Shown here piece by piece: positions 54,305 through 63,518 of a stretch of DNA of 64,000 bases (the first letter of the stretch is position 1; every line of letters starts with the position of its first letter). The notes under the pieces were generated by a model. The model was not told the DNA's origin. It saw nothing but the letters and a program-made list of their open reading frames with translations, and ran no database searches. The position numbers were made by a program, and so were the translations under genes. The stretch comes from a bacterium (GTDB lineage: Bacteria; Pseudomonadota; Alphaproteobacteria; Caulobacterales; Hyphomonadaceae), in the NCBI GenBank assembly GCA_016125045.1, contig WGML01000006.1, positions 124,001-188,000 of the forward strand. Direction: 5' to 3'.

Positions 54305-54940
54305 ATGCCGATCCGAGCCGACCGCCCGACACCTGCGGCGGGAACCGCCCTCCCCGCGGCAATGCCCAACGAACATGCGCTCGACCTGATCGCGAGACGC
54401 AAATCGACGCCCGCGAAGATGCTGACAGATCCCGGCCCCAGCCGCGAAGAGATCACGGCGCTTCTGCGTCTGGCGATGCGTGCGCCGGACCATCGAAAGC
54501 TCGAACCGTGGCGTTTCATCGTCGTCTTGGGAGACGGTCGACACAGGCTCGGCGAGGTCTTCGCCGCGGTGAGGACCCGCCGCGAGCCAGCCGCGTCACC
54601 GCAATCGATCGAGGAAGACCGTCAACGACCCATGAGGGCGCCGGTCATGGTCGCGGTCGTGTCATCGCCCGTGGAGGACCCGAGGGGCACGCCGCAATGG
54701 GAGCAGGAGCTTTCGGCGGGGGCTGTGTGCCAGAACCTGATGCTCGCATGCTTTGCGGCGGGCTGGGCGGCGTCATGGATCACGGAGTGGCCCGCCTACG
54801 ACCGAGACGTCGCGACCGCGATCGGATTGTCGCCAAGCGAGCGGATCTCCGGATTCATACTGATCGGAACGGCGCGTGAGGATCCGGTCGAACGCGATCG
54901 GCCGGACCCGGCCGCGAAAATCACGTGGTGGGAGGACTGA
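54305..54940 (+). CDS. Nitroreductase family protein (YdjA-like)
   Basis: 211 residues from ATG 54305, after GAGGGAGC; a Met at 54362 is also in frame. LIARRKSTPAKMLTDPGPS and LRLAMRAPDHRKLEPWRFIV are typical, with the ...PRGTPQWEQELSAGAVCQNL and AAGWAASWITEWPAYD blocks binding FMN. It reduces nitro compounds or quinones with NAD(P)H. Confidence 0.9.
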   Translation: MPIRADRPTPAAGTALPAAMPNEHALDLIARRKSTPAKMLTDPGPSREEITALLRLAMRAPDHRKLEPWRFIVVLGDGRHRLGEVFAAVRTRREPAASPQSIEEDRQRPMRAPVMVAVVSSPVEDPRGTPQWEQELSAGAVCQNLMLACFAAGWAASWITEWPAYDRDVATAIGLSPSERISGFILIGTAREDPVERDRPDPAAKITWWED

Positions 54941-54952
54941 ACGTCCCGGCGG

Positions 54953-55447
54953 TCAGCCTCGCCCGCGGTAAGGCTGCACGCCCGGATCGGGAACCCAGAG
55001 CCCGGTTGGCGGTTCGCAGGTCTGCCAGAACACATCGATCGGCATGCCTCCGCGCGGATACCAGTAGCCGGCGATCCGGAGCCAACGTGGAGAAAGCGTC
55101 GCAACGAGGCGCTTCGCGATCATCAACGTGCAGTCCTCGTGAAACGCGCCATGATTGCGAAACGCGCCGAGAAAAAGTTTCAGGCTCTTCGATTCAACGA
55201 TCCACTGGTCAGGCGCATAGTCGATGACGAGATGAGCGAAGTCCGGCTGTCCGGTGACGGGGCAGAGCGAAGTGAATTCGGGCTGAGTGAAACGCGCCAG
55301 ATAGAGCGCGTCGGAATGGGGATTGGCGATCCGCTCAAGCTGCGCCGTTTCCGGCGAAGACGGCGTGGGCGACATCCGGCCAAGCTGGGTCAGCGACTGA
55401 GCGTCCGATGCGCTGCGATCAGATGGGGGTGATGGCGGGTGGGTCAT
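54953..55447 (-). CDS. queF: NADPH-dependent preQ0 reductase QueF
   Basis: 164 residues, the short unimodular type. [20 protein letters not shown] contains the catalytic Cys, followed by [20 protein letters not shown] and DC. Reduces 7-cyano- to 7-aminomethyl-7-deazaguanine in queuosine synthesis. gluQ at 23.4 kb acts on the finished nucleoside in tRNA-Asp. The N-terminal ~25 residues are variable, and the start is uncertain. Confidence 0.95.
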   Translation of the reverse strand: MTHPPSPPSDRSASDAQSLTQLGRMSPTPSSPETAQLERIANPHSDALYLARFTQPEFTSLCPVTGQPDFAHLVIDYAPDQWIVESKSLKLFLGAFRNHGAFHEDCTLMIAKRLVATLSPRWLRIAGYWYPRGGMPIDVFWQTCEPPTGLWVPDPGVQPYRGRG

Positions 55448-55729
55448 GCCCCGTAGTCGCGCCGCGGGGCGATTGTTGCAAGCCCCTCCAACGATGCGGC
55501 GAGCAATGAATCAGCAGGCAGCGGACGCCTCAGAAACAGACACTTTCCATGGCGCGCTGGATCAGCAATCAGGCGCCACCCACCGCAGGCGCCCAACAAT
55601 TAGGCGTTTTGTTGCGGCGCCGAAGACGCTTGTCATCGTCACGCTTGGTAAATCATTCGCCCGAATACATCCCGTCAATCGAAGCTGTCCGCGCGTGGCG
55701 GTCAGCACGGGGGTATTGAGGGAAACAGA

Positions 55730-56425
55730 ATGTACAGATCGCTCATCGTCAGCGCGGCCGCCTTGTTCGCTTCCGCACCGGCTTTTGCCCAGGTTGAGTA
55801 TTCGGTGAATTTCGGCGTCACGACGGATTACGTGTTTCGCGGCGCATCGCAGTCCAACGAAGATCTTTCAATCAACGGCGGCTTCGATCTAACGGCGGGA
55901 ACGTTCTACGCAGGGACCTGGCTTGCATCGATCGATTTCGGCGACGGTTCGGACGCCAACGTCGAATGGGACACCTACGCCGGCCTCACCGACACGTTCG
56001 CCAATGGGGTGACCTGGGATGTGGGCGGCATCTACTACGCCTATCCCGACGTCAATTCGTCCGCGAACTTCGACTTCTTCGAGGTGTACGGCGCATTGTC
56101 CTATGATTTCGCCAGCGGTTTGGGGCTCTCGGGATCGCTCTACGTTTCCCCCGACTATTTCGGCGGATCGGGCACCAGCACTTACACAGACCTGTCGGCG
56201 TCGTTCGCGGTCAATGAGGTATTCTCGCTGTCGGGCGGGTTCGGGTACCAGACCATCGACGACGCGGCGGCGTTCGGCACCAGCGACTATGCGGTCTGGA
56301 ATCTCGGCGGCACGTTCAGCTTGAACGGGTTCGACTTCGACGCGCGCTACTACGACACTGACGAGGACAATTTCGGCAACCTCACGGACGAGCGGATCGT
56401 GTTCTCCGTCAGCCGAGCGGGCTGA
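55730..56425 (+). CDS. TorF-family putative porin
   Basis: 231 residues with signal MYRSLIVSAAALFASAPAFA and a mature chain starting QVEYSVNFGVTTDYVFRGAS, the TorF (CHP02001) start. Alternating beta-strands rich in Asp, Tyr and Phe end in FSVSRAG, without the usual terminal Phe of porins. An outer-membrane beta-barrel of about ten strands is predicted. Followed by a strong terminator, so a single-gene unit. Confidence 0.87.
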   Translation: MYRSLIVSAAALFASAPAFAQVEYSVNFGVTTDYVFRGASQSNEDLSINGGFDLTAGTFYAGTWLASIDFGDGSDANVEWDTYAGLTDTFANGVTWDVGGIYYAYPDVNSSANFDFFEVYGALSYDFASGLGLSGSLYVSPDYFGGSGTSTYTDLSASFAVNEVFSLSGGFGYQTIDDAAAFGTSDYAVWNLGGTFSLNGFDFDARYYDTDEDNFGNLTDERIVFSVSRAG

Positions 56426-56514
56426 GCCTCCGCTACGATCCATCGCCAGCGGTCTTGAACCCGCCGGCGGCATGATCCAGCCTTGCGGCGAGCATTCGCA
56501 AGGAGATTACGGTC

Positions 56515-56549
56515 GGGGCTGGCGCGTCTCTCGCCAGCCCCTTTCATTT
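56515..56549 (+). terminator. Rho-independent terminator of the porin gene
   Basis: A perfect 10-bp stem, GGGGCTGGCG (56515-56524) and CGCCAGCCCC (56532-56541), with a 7-base loop, followed by TTTCATTT. It stands 90 bases after the TorF-type porin stop. Confidence 0.93.
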
Positions 56550-56694
56550 GGTGTGCCACCTCGCGAAGAAGGACGTGGTGTCGCCAGGCGTGCTCGCCGC
56601 AGTGAAAGGGACATTCGTCGGGCGCGGCCTTGTGAAAGCGTCATATCGCCTCAATCATAGGCGCGGCCCACTTCCAGCCGATCGGGGGCTCGAC

Positions 56695-56730
56695 CCAGCC
56701 AACCTGCCAGCCAACCTGCCAGCCAACCTG
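56695..56730. repeat. 12-bp tandem repeat, three copies
   Basis: CCAGCCAACCTG three times in direct succession, ending 16 bases before the antiporter ATG. Its ribosome-binding site AAAGGA lies after the repeat. No spacers, so not CRISPR. Confidence 0.9.
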
Positions 56731-56746
56731 GACGCCAAAGGACAGC

Positions 56747-58456
56747 ATGACCGCAGCCGACGCGCTCCAGCCCGCAATCATCTATCTCGGCGCCGGCCTC
56801 GCCGCCGCGGTCGCGTCGCGCGCGGCGCGAATGAGCCCGATTGTCGGTTACCTGCTGGTTGGCCTCGTGATCGGGCCGTCCGGTATGTCGTTGGTGGAAG
56901 ACAATGATGCGACGCATTTCCTTGCAGAACTCGGCGTCGCGTTTCTGCTGTTCGATATCGGCCTGCACTTCTCTGTGAAGGACTTTTCGACACGGCGGGA
57001 TGACATCCTGCGTCTCGCGCCGTTGCAGATGGGCCTCTGCGCGCTCGGGTTCGCGGCGATCGGGTTCGCGTTCGGGCTCGATCCGATGCTCGTTCTCGTG
57101 ATCTCGATCGCGCTCGCGCTTTCATCGACGGCGGTCGTGGGACGCATCCTATCGGATCGGAACACCCCCGGCTGCCCGATTGGCCGTTCCGCGATGGCGG
57201 TGCTGGTGGCGCAGGACATCGTCGCCATTTTCCTGCTGGTGCTGGCGGCCTCCATTGGCGGCGACCCCGACAGTCTCGGACTGGGACTCACCGTCGCTTT
57301 CGCAAAAGCAGCGCTGGCGCTGATCATCGCTTTGCTCGCGGGTCATTATCTGGTGCGGCCGCTGTTCGGCGCGCTTGCAACCACCAACAATCAGGAAGCG
57401 TTCACGGTCGTCGCCCTGTTCATCGTGCTTGCAGGTTCCGCCGCGACGGCGGGCTTCGGGCTGTCGCTCACGCTCGGCGCGTTCCTCGCGGGCATGGCGA
57501 TCTCCGAGACGCCTTATCGCCACACGATCCAGACCGAGGTGAAGCCATTCGGCGGACTATTGCTCGGATTGTTCTTCATGAGTGTCGGCATGAGCGTGAA
57601 CGTGCCGGCGCTCTACACCTTATGGCCGGCGGTGATCCTCGCCGCGATCGTCATCATGGCGCTGAAGACGGGGCTGACCCTCCTTGCGGTGAGCCTCGCC
57701 CGGCGCACGACGCCGAGCGCGATTCAACTGTCGTCGTTGTTGTCGCAAGGGTCCGAGTTCGCACTTGTCGTGTTGGCGGTCCCTGCCGTCGCCGGAGGGC
57801 TGCCCGACGCGTTCGTAGGGGTGCTGGTGGCCGCGGTGGCGACGACGCTCGCCGCTGCGCCGATCTGGACAGGACTTGGCGTTCAGGCCGCAAGGTGGGC
57901 TGCGAACCGGTCGAAGTCCGCCCCCGCGCCGGCGCCTTCTTCTAACGAAGCGACGACGGTTCTCGTGTTCGGGATGACGGAAGAGGGTCGCTTCGCCGTC
58001 GATGCGCTGCGCGACCACCAGATCTCATACATCGCCATCGACAATGATCCTGAACGCTTCGTCGCGGCGACTTCGGATGGCTATGACGTCGTCTATGGCG
58101 ATGTCGCTGATTACCGGTTGATGGAAACGCTGAACGCCGCGCACGCCCGCGCGATCGTGCTCGGGCGTCCGGCGACAGGTAACGCCGCCGGCGCCCTGAA
58201 CGCTGAACGCTATCCGGAAGCTGTGCATTATGTTGCAGCGACATCCATGCCAGAGCGGTTCGCACTCGCGGCGAGCGGCCTGCGGGCGCATGTGGCGCTT
58301 GCGGAACCGAGGGGGGTGGAACTCGCGACCGATCTGTTGACAGGTCTCGGTGTCGATCAGTCCGTCGTTGCATCCTGGATCGAGGAACAGGCGGCCCTGC
58401 GTGGAGTGTCGCGGAGCACGCAGGAGGACGACATCACCGAACCGACCCCCGCCTGA
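56747..58456 (+). CDS. Kef-type CPA2 cation:proton antiporter
   Basis: 569 residues. About twelve membrane spans with MSPIVGYLLVGLVIGPSG near the start, a Rossmann-type TrkA-N domain from residue ~400 (TTVLVFGMTEEGRFAVDALR, YIAIDNDPERFVAA, VVYGDVADYRLMETLNAA). A potassium or sodium efflux system exchanging for protons, with the C-terminal domain sensing nucleotides. No KefF/KefG partner seen. The closest named relatives are KefB/KefC. Confidence 0.92.
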   Translation: MTAADALQPAIIYLGAGLAAAVASRAARMSPIVGYLLVGLVIGPSGMSLVEDNDATHFLAELGVAFLLFDIGLHFSVKDFSTRRDDILRLAPLQMGLCALGFAAIGFAFGLDPMLVLVISIALALSSTAVVGRILSDRNTPGCPIGRSAMAVLVAQDIVAIFLLVLAASIGGDPDSLGLGLTVAFAKAALALIIALLAGHYLVRPLFGALATTNNQEAFTVVALFIVLAGSAATAGFGLSLTLGAFLAGMAISETPYRHTIQTEVKPFGGLLLGLFFMSVGMSVNVPALYTLWPAVILAAIVIMALKTGLTLLAVSLARRTTPSAIQLSSLLSQGSEFALVVLAVPAVAGGLPDAFVGVLVAAVATTLAAAPIWTGLGVQAARWAANRSKSAPAPAPSSNEATTVLVFGMTEEGRFAVDALRDHQISYIAIDNDPERFVAATSDGYDVVYGDVADYRLMETLNAAHARAIVLGRPATGNAAGALNAERYPEAVHYVAATSMPERFALAASGLRAHVALAEPRGVELATDLLTGLGVDQSVVASWIEEQAALRGVSRSTQEDDITEPTPA

Positions 58457-58532
58457 AAGGGTCACGGGAGGACTGGCGCACTCCCGGCCATGCCGGGTAG
58501 ACAGGAAGAGCGCCGCTACTGGAGCCCACACC

Positions 58533-59552
58533 ATGAAAGTCAACCGCTTTCTGATCATCGCCGCCGTGCTGGTCGGCGGCTTCGCCGTCTCGCTCACGGC
58601 CTGTGCGACGCGTGAAATCCCGTATCCAGCGCTTGAAGCAAAATACGGCCTGCCGTCCTCGAACTATATGGAGCTGGAGGACGGGGTTCGGGTGCACTAC
58701 ACGGACGAAGGGCCAAAGTCGGCGCCGACGGTGGTTCTGGTCCATGGGTTCGCGGCGTCGGTTCACGCCTGGCGGCCATGGATCGATCGGCTCTCGGGCG
58801 ACTATCGCATGGTCGCGATGGATCTTCCGGGGCATGGACTGACGAGCGCGCCCACCGGCTATCGCGGGTCGGGCGACAAGCAACTTGCGATCGTGGATGA
58901 GCTTGTCGAACGCCTGGGGATCGAGCGGTTCGTGATCGCGGGCAACTCGATGGGCGGCGGCGTCGCCTGGACTTACACGCTGTCACATCCTGAAAAAGTC
59001 GCCGGTCTGGTGCTCGTCAACGCGGCGGGGTGGCCCGGCGAACGCAGCGAGGAGGATGGCGGGCCGCCTTTCGTGTTCATGCTGCTCGGAAACCCGGTGG
59101 GCCGCGCGGTCCTGAAGAGTTTCAACCCGAGGATGTTCGCCGAAGGAGGGCTGAAGTCCGCCTACCTCGATGAGTCCCTGGTCACTGACGAGCTGATGGA
59201 CCGGTATGCCGAACTTGCGCTGGCGCCCGGTCATCGCGACGTACTCTTGACCTCCGAGCGGGGAAGCCGGCGCTACACGCGGGAGGATTTCGCGCGCATC
59301 ACCGCGCCGACACTGGCGCTCGTTGGCGAGCAGGACAAGGTGATCCCGTCCAAGATGACAAAGGAGATGGCGCAAGCCATCCCTGGCGCGACGCTGGTGG
59401 TCTATGAAGACGGCGGTCATGTGCCGATGGAGCAGTTGCCCGACCGATCGGCGGCGGACCTGAAGGCGTTCTTGTTGCGCGTCTTTCCGCCGGCTTCAGC
59501 GGCTCCCACTTCGCCCGACGCGTCGCCAGCCCCGGTCGCAGGCGGCAACTGA
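58533..59552 (+). CDS. Alpha/beta hydrolase lipoprotein
   Basis: 339 residues from ATG 58533 with lipobox LTAC near residue 22. VLVHGFAASVHAWRPWIDRL (oxyanion), nucleophile Ser in FVIAGNSMGGGVAWTYTLSH, acid in GEQDKVIPS and His in DGGHVPMEQ form the triad. The C-terminal ~25 residues are a Pro/Ala tail. Serine hydrolase/esterase of unknown substrate, lipid-anchored to a membrane facing the periplasm. The longer frame to 58350 overlaps the antiporter gene and is rejected. Confidence 0.88.
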   Translation: MKVNRFLIIAAVLVGGFAVSLTACATREIPYPALEAKYGLPSSNYMELEDGVRVHYTDEGPKSAPTVVLVHGFAASVHAWRPWIDRLSGDYRMVAMDLPGHGLTSAPTGYRGSGDKQLAIVDELVERLGIERFVIAGNSMGGGVAWTYTLSHPEKVAGLVLVNAAGWPGERSEEDGGPPFVFMLLGNPVGRAVLKSFNPRMFAEGGLKSAYLDESLVTDELMDRYAELALAPGHRDVLLTSERGSRRYTREDFARITAPTLALVGEQDKVIPSKMTKEMAQAIPGATLVVYEDGGHVPMEQLPDRSAADLKAFLLRVFPPASAAPTSPDASPAPVAGGN

Positions 59553-59694
59553 CGCACTGGCGGGGGCACGCGACGTTTCGGGGGTCAGGGGCGTCGCCAT
59601 GCGCAGGCCGATGGCTTGATCAACTTACGCAAGTCTCTGGCGCAAACCCGCGAAATGCTGGCATAAGCGGCCAACAATTTCGAAGGAGACGGGC

Positions 59695-60810
59695 ATGAAA
59701 ATCGGGGTTCCGAAGGAAATCAAGGTTCAGGAATACCGTGTCGGCCTGACGCCGGAGAGCGCCGCAGAGCTTGTGCGCGCCGGCCATACCGTGCTCGTCG
59801 AGACGGGCGCCGGCGTTGGATCGGGCGCCAAAGACGAGGCGTACACGCGGGTTGGCGCCACGATTGTCTCTGACGCTGCCTCGGTGTTCGAGGCGGCCGA
59901 CATGATCGTGAAGGTGAAGGAGCCGCAGCCAGTCGAATGCGCAATGCTGCGCCCGCATCACACGCTGTTCACCTATTTGCATCTCGCCGCCGACAAGCCG
60001 CAGGCCGAGGCGCTGATGGCGTCCGGCGCCATCTGCATCGCCTATGAAACAGTCACCAATCGTGCGGGGCGGCTGCCGCTGCTGCAGCCTATGAGCCAGG
60101 TGGCGGGGCGAATGTCGATCAATGTCGGGGCTTACGCCCTGATGCGGACGCGTCGCGGGCGCGGCCTGCTGCTTGGCGGCGTGCCGGGCGTGCCGCCAGC
60201 GAAGGTGGTGATCCTCGGCGGAGGTGTCGCAGGCGGGCACGCCGCCGAGATGGCGCATGGCGCTCGCGCCGACGTGACGGTGTTCGACCGGTCGATGCCT
60301 CGGCTTGAAGAAATCGACGTGCAGTTCGCCGGGGCCGTTCATACCGTTTACGCAACGCAAGCCGCGATCGACGCCGCGGTGATCGAGGCCGATCTTGTGA
60401 TCGGGGCCGTGCTGATCCCCGGCGCATCCGCGCCCCGCCTCGTCACGCGAGCGATGCTGAAAGAAATGAAGCCAGGCTCGGTGCTGGTCGATATCTCGAT
60501 CGATCAGGGCGGGTGTTTTGAAACCTCACGACCAACGACGCATGACGACCCGATCTATGAGGTCGACGGCGTCCTGCACTACTGCGTCGCGAACATGCCG
60601 GGCGCCGTGCCGCGCACATCCGCCTATGCGCTGAACAATGTCACCCTGCCCTTCGCGCTGGACATCGCAAACAAGGGAACGCGCGAGGCGCTCAACGCCG
60701 ATCCGCACCTGGCGGCCGGGCTCAATGTCGCCGACGGCATGATCACCCACGCGGCGGTCGCGCGCGATCTCGACCTGCCTTACGGCCGCCCGGACTGGCT
60801 GACCGCCTGA
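59695..60810 (+). CDS. ald: Alanine dehydrogenase
   Basis: 371 residues, full length. MKIGVPKEIKVQEYRVGLTP is the family start, VVILGGGVAGGHAAEMAHGA the NAD fold, and MSQVAGRMSINVGAYALM a core helix. Oxidatively deaminates L-alanine to pyruvate and ammonia or runs in reverse. AAGGAGACGGGC precedes the ATG. Confidence 0.96.
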   Translation: MKIGVPKEIKVQEYRVGLTPESAAELVRAGHTVLVETGAGVGSGAKDEAYTRVGATIVSDAASVFEAADMIVKVKEPQPVECAMLRPHHTLFTYLHLAADKPQAEALMASGAICIAYETVTNRAGRLPLLQPMSQVAGRMSINVGAYALMRTRRGRGLLLGGVPGVPPAKVVILGGGVAGGHAAEMAHGARADVTVFDRSMPRLEEIDVQFAGAVHTVYATQAAIDAAVIEADLVIGAVLIPGASAPRLVTRAMLKEMKPGSVLVDISIDQGGCFETSRPTTHDDPIYEVDGVLHYCVANMPGAVPRTSAYALNNVTLPFALDIANKGTREALNADPHLAAGLNVADGMITHAAVARDLDLPYGRPDWLTA

Positions 60811-60885
60811 TCCGCAGCCCCGACGGCGGGAACTCACTGGCGCCGCATCCCTTCGGCAGTTAGAACCGCGAAAGTCGAGGGGCGC

Positions 60886-62685
60886 ATGGCGGACATCTTT
60901 CTGAGCTACAAGAAGGAAGACCGAGCGCGGATCGACGCGCTCGCCGCCGCCCTGCAGGCGGAAGGCTTCGCGGTCTGGTTCGATTACGAGATCGAGACCG
61001 GCGGCGACTGGTTCGACCAGATTCTTGTTCAGTTGCGAGCCGCGCCTTGCGTTCTCGGGTGTTGGTCGAACCAGAGCGTGAAGGACGGGTCTTTCGCCAA
61101 GAGCACCAATTCGCAGCTTTCCTATGTGCTGGTGGAACATCGGGAGGCCGGGGCGAAGCTGCTCCCGGTGCTGCTGGACGCAGGCGCGGTTCCGGTGGAA
61201 TTCGGGCCGCTTCAGGCGGAAAACCTGACCCAGTGGGCGGGCGACCCGTCCGACCCCAACTGGCGGAAGCTTATACAACGCATCGAAGCACTGGTTGCGC
61301 CGACCGCGCCCGGCTGGGTGCGTCGACGCATGGCCTCGCACGATGCGACGCTTGTCGCCGAACGCGCGCGGCGCGAGGCTGCCGAAATGCGAGCCCAGGC
61401 GCTGGACGATCAGCTGAAACAGGAGGCGAGCCGCTTCTCCACCGCCGATCGCGACCTCGCGGTGGAGAAGGCGCGCGGATCGGAGCTTGCAAAGCGTGTG
61501 GAGGAAAGCAAGGCCGCGCTCGACCAGATCAGTTCAGAACGGGCTGCATTGTCACAGAAGCTTGCCGATGCGGAAAAGCGTGCGAGCGAGGCTCAGGTCA
61601 ACCTCAAGTCAATGGAGATGCAGTACGCGGCGGCGAAGGAGCGGGCGGCGAGGGCCGGCTCGCCTCCTGCTTCAGCTGATCGTCCAGTGCCTGCGCCCGC
61701 GAGTCGTATTGAGTGGCACTCGGGGCCGGTCGACGACCCGCTCACGATGGGAGGGATGACCACCCTGTTCGGCCGTGTGCCCGCGCTGACCATCGCTGCG
61801 GCGCTGCTGGCGGTCGCGCTGCTGGTGATCGGCGCGCCGGTGCTGGCTGTCCAGTTCGGAACGATCCTTGGAATTCTCACCGCCATTCCGGTTGCGGCGC
61901 TTCTCGGCGCGGTGTTCGCGCGCGGCTGCCTGCACTTCCGCATGGGCGAGAGCAGCACCTCCGGACTGCCCAGTTTTCGGCTATCCTATCCGGGCCGCGC
62001 CAGCAATGATTTCGCCTGGGCCTCGGTGTTCACCGGGCTCGGGGCCGGCGGCGCGACGCTGGTGGCTCATAACCTGATGCAGCTCTTCATGGGGGCGTCA
62101 ACGGGCCCGATCGAACTCGTGCTCGCGTCGAGCGCTGCAGCGTTCATCGCAGCCGCCTTCGCGCATGACCGCTGGGAGGCGCACGAGGTCGGGCGCTTCG
62201 TGATCATCGCGTTGCTGGTCGGCTGCCTGAACATCGGCCTGGTTCCGACCTGGGTCGTATTCGGAGGCAATGACCTGTTCCCGATCGACCTTGTCCTCGT
62301 TGCGACGCTGGCGATCGCCTGCTTCCTGTCGGTGGAACTGGGAATCTATTATCTGAATTTCGGCGGGCGGCGCGTACTGGCGTACGCCTTCGCGCTGCCG
62401 GTCGGCGGGGGCGCCGGGCTGATCGCGGGACTGGCCGCGCATTCGTTTTTCCATTTCGTGGTGACCGTCTTCTACGGCGCGGACGAGGCCACCATGCGCA
62501 GGCTCCAAAACGAGGGCGGGCTTGCGAGCACGGTCGCGGTGATCGCGGCGGTCGTGGTCTCGCTGATCTTCGGGGAAATCGCGGCGCGGGACGCCATGAG
62601 CTCCAGCAGGCGGCTTGAAAAACTGAGGCAAGTTCAGCTTCAGGCGCGACAGAACCCGACAAGCGGCGGTCGCCGCAAGCGGTGA
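60886..62685 (+). CDS. TIR domain-coiled coil-multispan membrane protein
   Basis: 599 residues in three parts. Residues 1-135 are a TIR domain: MADIFLSYKKEDRARIDALA, VWFDYEIETGGDWFD, CVLGCWSNQSV, and YVLVEHREAGAKLLPVLLDA with Glu84 at the place of the catalytic Glu of NAD-cleaving TIRs. Residues ~150-255 are a long charged coiled coil. Residues ~290-565 have about eight hydrophobic spans with no similarity I recognise. Bacterial TIR proteins often consume NAD+ in anti-phage defence, but membrane TIR proteins of this size are little studied. NADase activity is inferred. Confidence 0.8.
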   Translation: MADIFLSYKKEDRARIDALAAALQAEGFAVWFDYEIETGGDWFDQILVQLRAAPCVLGCWSNQSVKDGSFAKSTNSQLSYVLVEHREAGAKLLPVLLDAGAVPVEFGPLQAENLTQWAGDPSDPNWRKLIQRIEALVAPTAPGWVRRRMASHDATLVAERARREAAEMRAQALDDQLKQEASRFSTADRDLAVEKARGSELAKRVEESKAALDQISSERAALSQKLADAEKRASEAQVNLKSMEMQYAAAKERAARAGSPPASADRPVPAPASRIEWHSGPVDDPLTMGGMTTLFGRVPALTIAAALLAVALLVIGAPVLAVQFGTILGILTAIPVAALLGAVFARGCLHFRMGESSTSGLPSFRLSYPGRASNDFAWASVFTGLGAGGATLVAHNLMQLFMGASTGPIELVLASSAAAFIAAAFAHDRWEAHEVGRFVIIALLVGCLNIGLVPTWVVFGGNDLFPIDLVLVATLAIACFLSVELGIYYLNFGGRRVLAYAFALPVGGGAGLIAGLAAHSFFHFVVTVFYGADEATMRRLQNEGGLASTVAVIAAVVVSLIFGEIAARDAMSSSRRLEKLRQVQLQARQNPTSGGRRKR

Positions 62686-62695
62686 CCGCGGCGGA

Positions 62696-63088
62696 CTAGC
62701 GCAGGAACGGCCGCCATGCGTCCGCAAACGAGCAGTTCTCGGGCGCAGGGCGAAACAGGGGCGCGATGTCCTGGTCTCGAAATCCGGCGAGGCCGCACCC
62801 GACACGGGTGACGAAGTATCGCCTATCAGGCGTCGCAGCCGCGTGATCGAGAAACCGGGCCACGCCCTCCGCGACCCGTTCCAGAGGCAGGGTGCGGATC
62901 ATCTGGTCCTTTGTGGGTATGGCGTAAGCCCGGCCCGTCGGCCCTTCCGCTACGCCCGTCACCGCGCCGAAGCGGTCAACCGCCGCGCGCGCCGCTCCGC
63001 CCGCATGAAAGCCAGCGAGGTTGCTGCCGAACACGTATATCCAGTCAGGCCCAGTCGGCAACGTCCCGTCCGTGTGCCAGACGGGCAT
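62696..63088 (-). CDS. Macro-like A1S_2505-type protein
   Basis: 130 residues. YVFGSNLAGFHAGGAARAAV followed by DRFGAV, TGRAYAIPTKD, RTLPLERVAEGVARF and VTRVGCGLAGFRDQDIAPLF match the A1S_2505 family, a short relative of ADP-ribose-binding macro domains seen in phage and bacterial genomes. It may bind or clear ADP-ribose. It converges on the TIR gene, 10 bases between stops, and follows the small unknown gene on its own strand. Confidence 0.75.
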   Translation of the reverse strand: MPVWHTDGTLPTGPDWIYVFGSNLAGFHAGGAARAAVDRFGAVTGVAEGPTGRAYAIPTKDQMIRTLPLERVAEGVARFLDHAAATPDRRYFVTRVGCGLAGFRDQDIAPLFRPAPENCSFADAWRPFLR

Positions 63089-63091
63089 CGG

Positions 63092-63385
63092 CTACACACC
63101 TTTGTCGAGCGGAGGCTCGAACCGCACGGCCGACGTCGTCACATCCAACACGACCCGGGTGTCGCCCCCGATGGACTCCGCGAGTCGCTCAAGCGGGGTC
63201 ATCACCGCCTTCAACAGGTCATAGTCGCGACTGTCTCCGATGCGCCCGCCAGCGGAGTCGAATGATGTCAGCCGGTAGGATCGGGAACCGCCGTCCGTCG
63301 ATCGACGCGCTTCGAACATCACGCTTGATGCTCCCGCCTGTCCGGCCCGGACAAGCGCCCGCCGCCATGCGCCAAGATCGGTCAT
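63092..63385 (-). CDS. Small hypothetical protein upstream of the macro-like gene
   Basis: 97 residues, polar, with no membrane span or signal. VMFEARRSTDGGSRSYRLTS and RVVLDVTTSAVRFEPPLDKG suggest alternating strands. No family recognised. Ends 3 bases before the macro-like start, so co-translated. Confidence 0.6.
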   Translation of the reverse strand: MTDLGAWRRALVRAGQAGASSVMFEARRSTDGGSRSYRLTSFDSAGGRIGDSRDYDLLKAVMTPLERLAESIGGDTRVVLDVTTSAVRFEPPLDKGV

Positions 63386-63518
63386 GATCAGAGTTTAGGC
63401 CCAATGATGCGGGGAGCAACTCACAACCTCGCGCATGAGGCGCCGTTCGCGCTTGCCCTCAACCGTAACCGGGTATCTAGTCTGCCTGTGGGGTTATCCT
63501 GAAGAGGAGAATGGGTCG

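Larger units (their letters stand above)
56426..56746. other. Gap after the porin gene: terminator and 12-bp repeats
   Basis: 321 bases without a gene. The left half ends in the porin terminator at 56515-56549, the right end carries three copies of a 12-mer at 56695-56730. The ORF that spans part of it (56548-56907) lacks conserved character and overlaps the antiporter gene; it is rejected. Confidence 0.6.

Noticed and set aside
56548..56907. 119-residue ORF before the antiporter gene
   Set aside because: Overlaps the antiporter's start in another frame, contains the 12-bp repeats as PANL repeats, and lacks conserved features.
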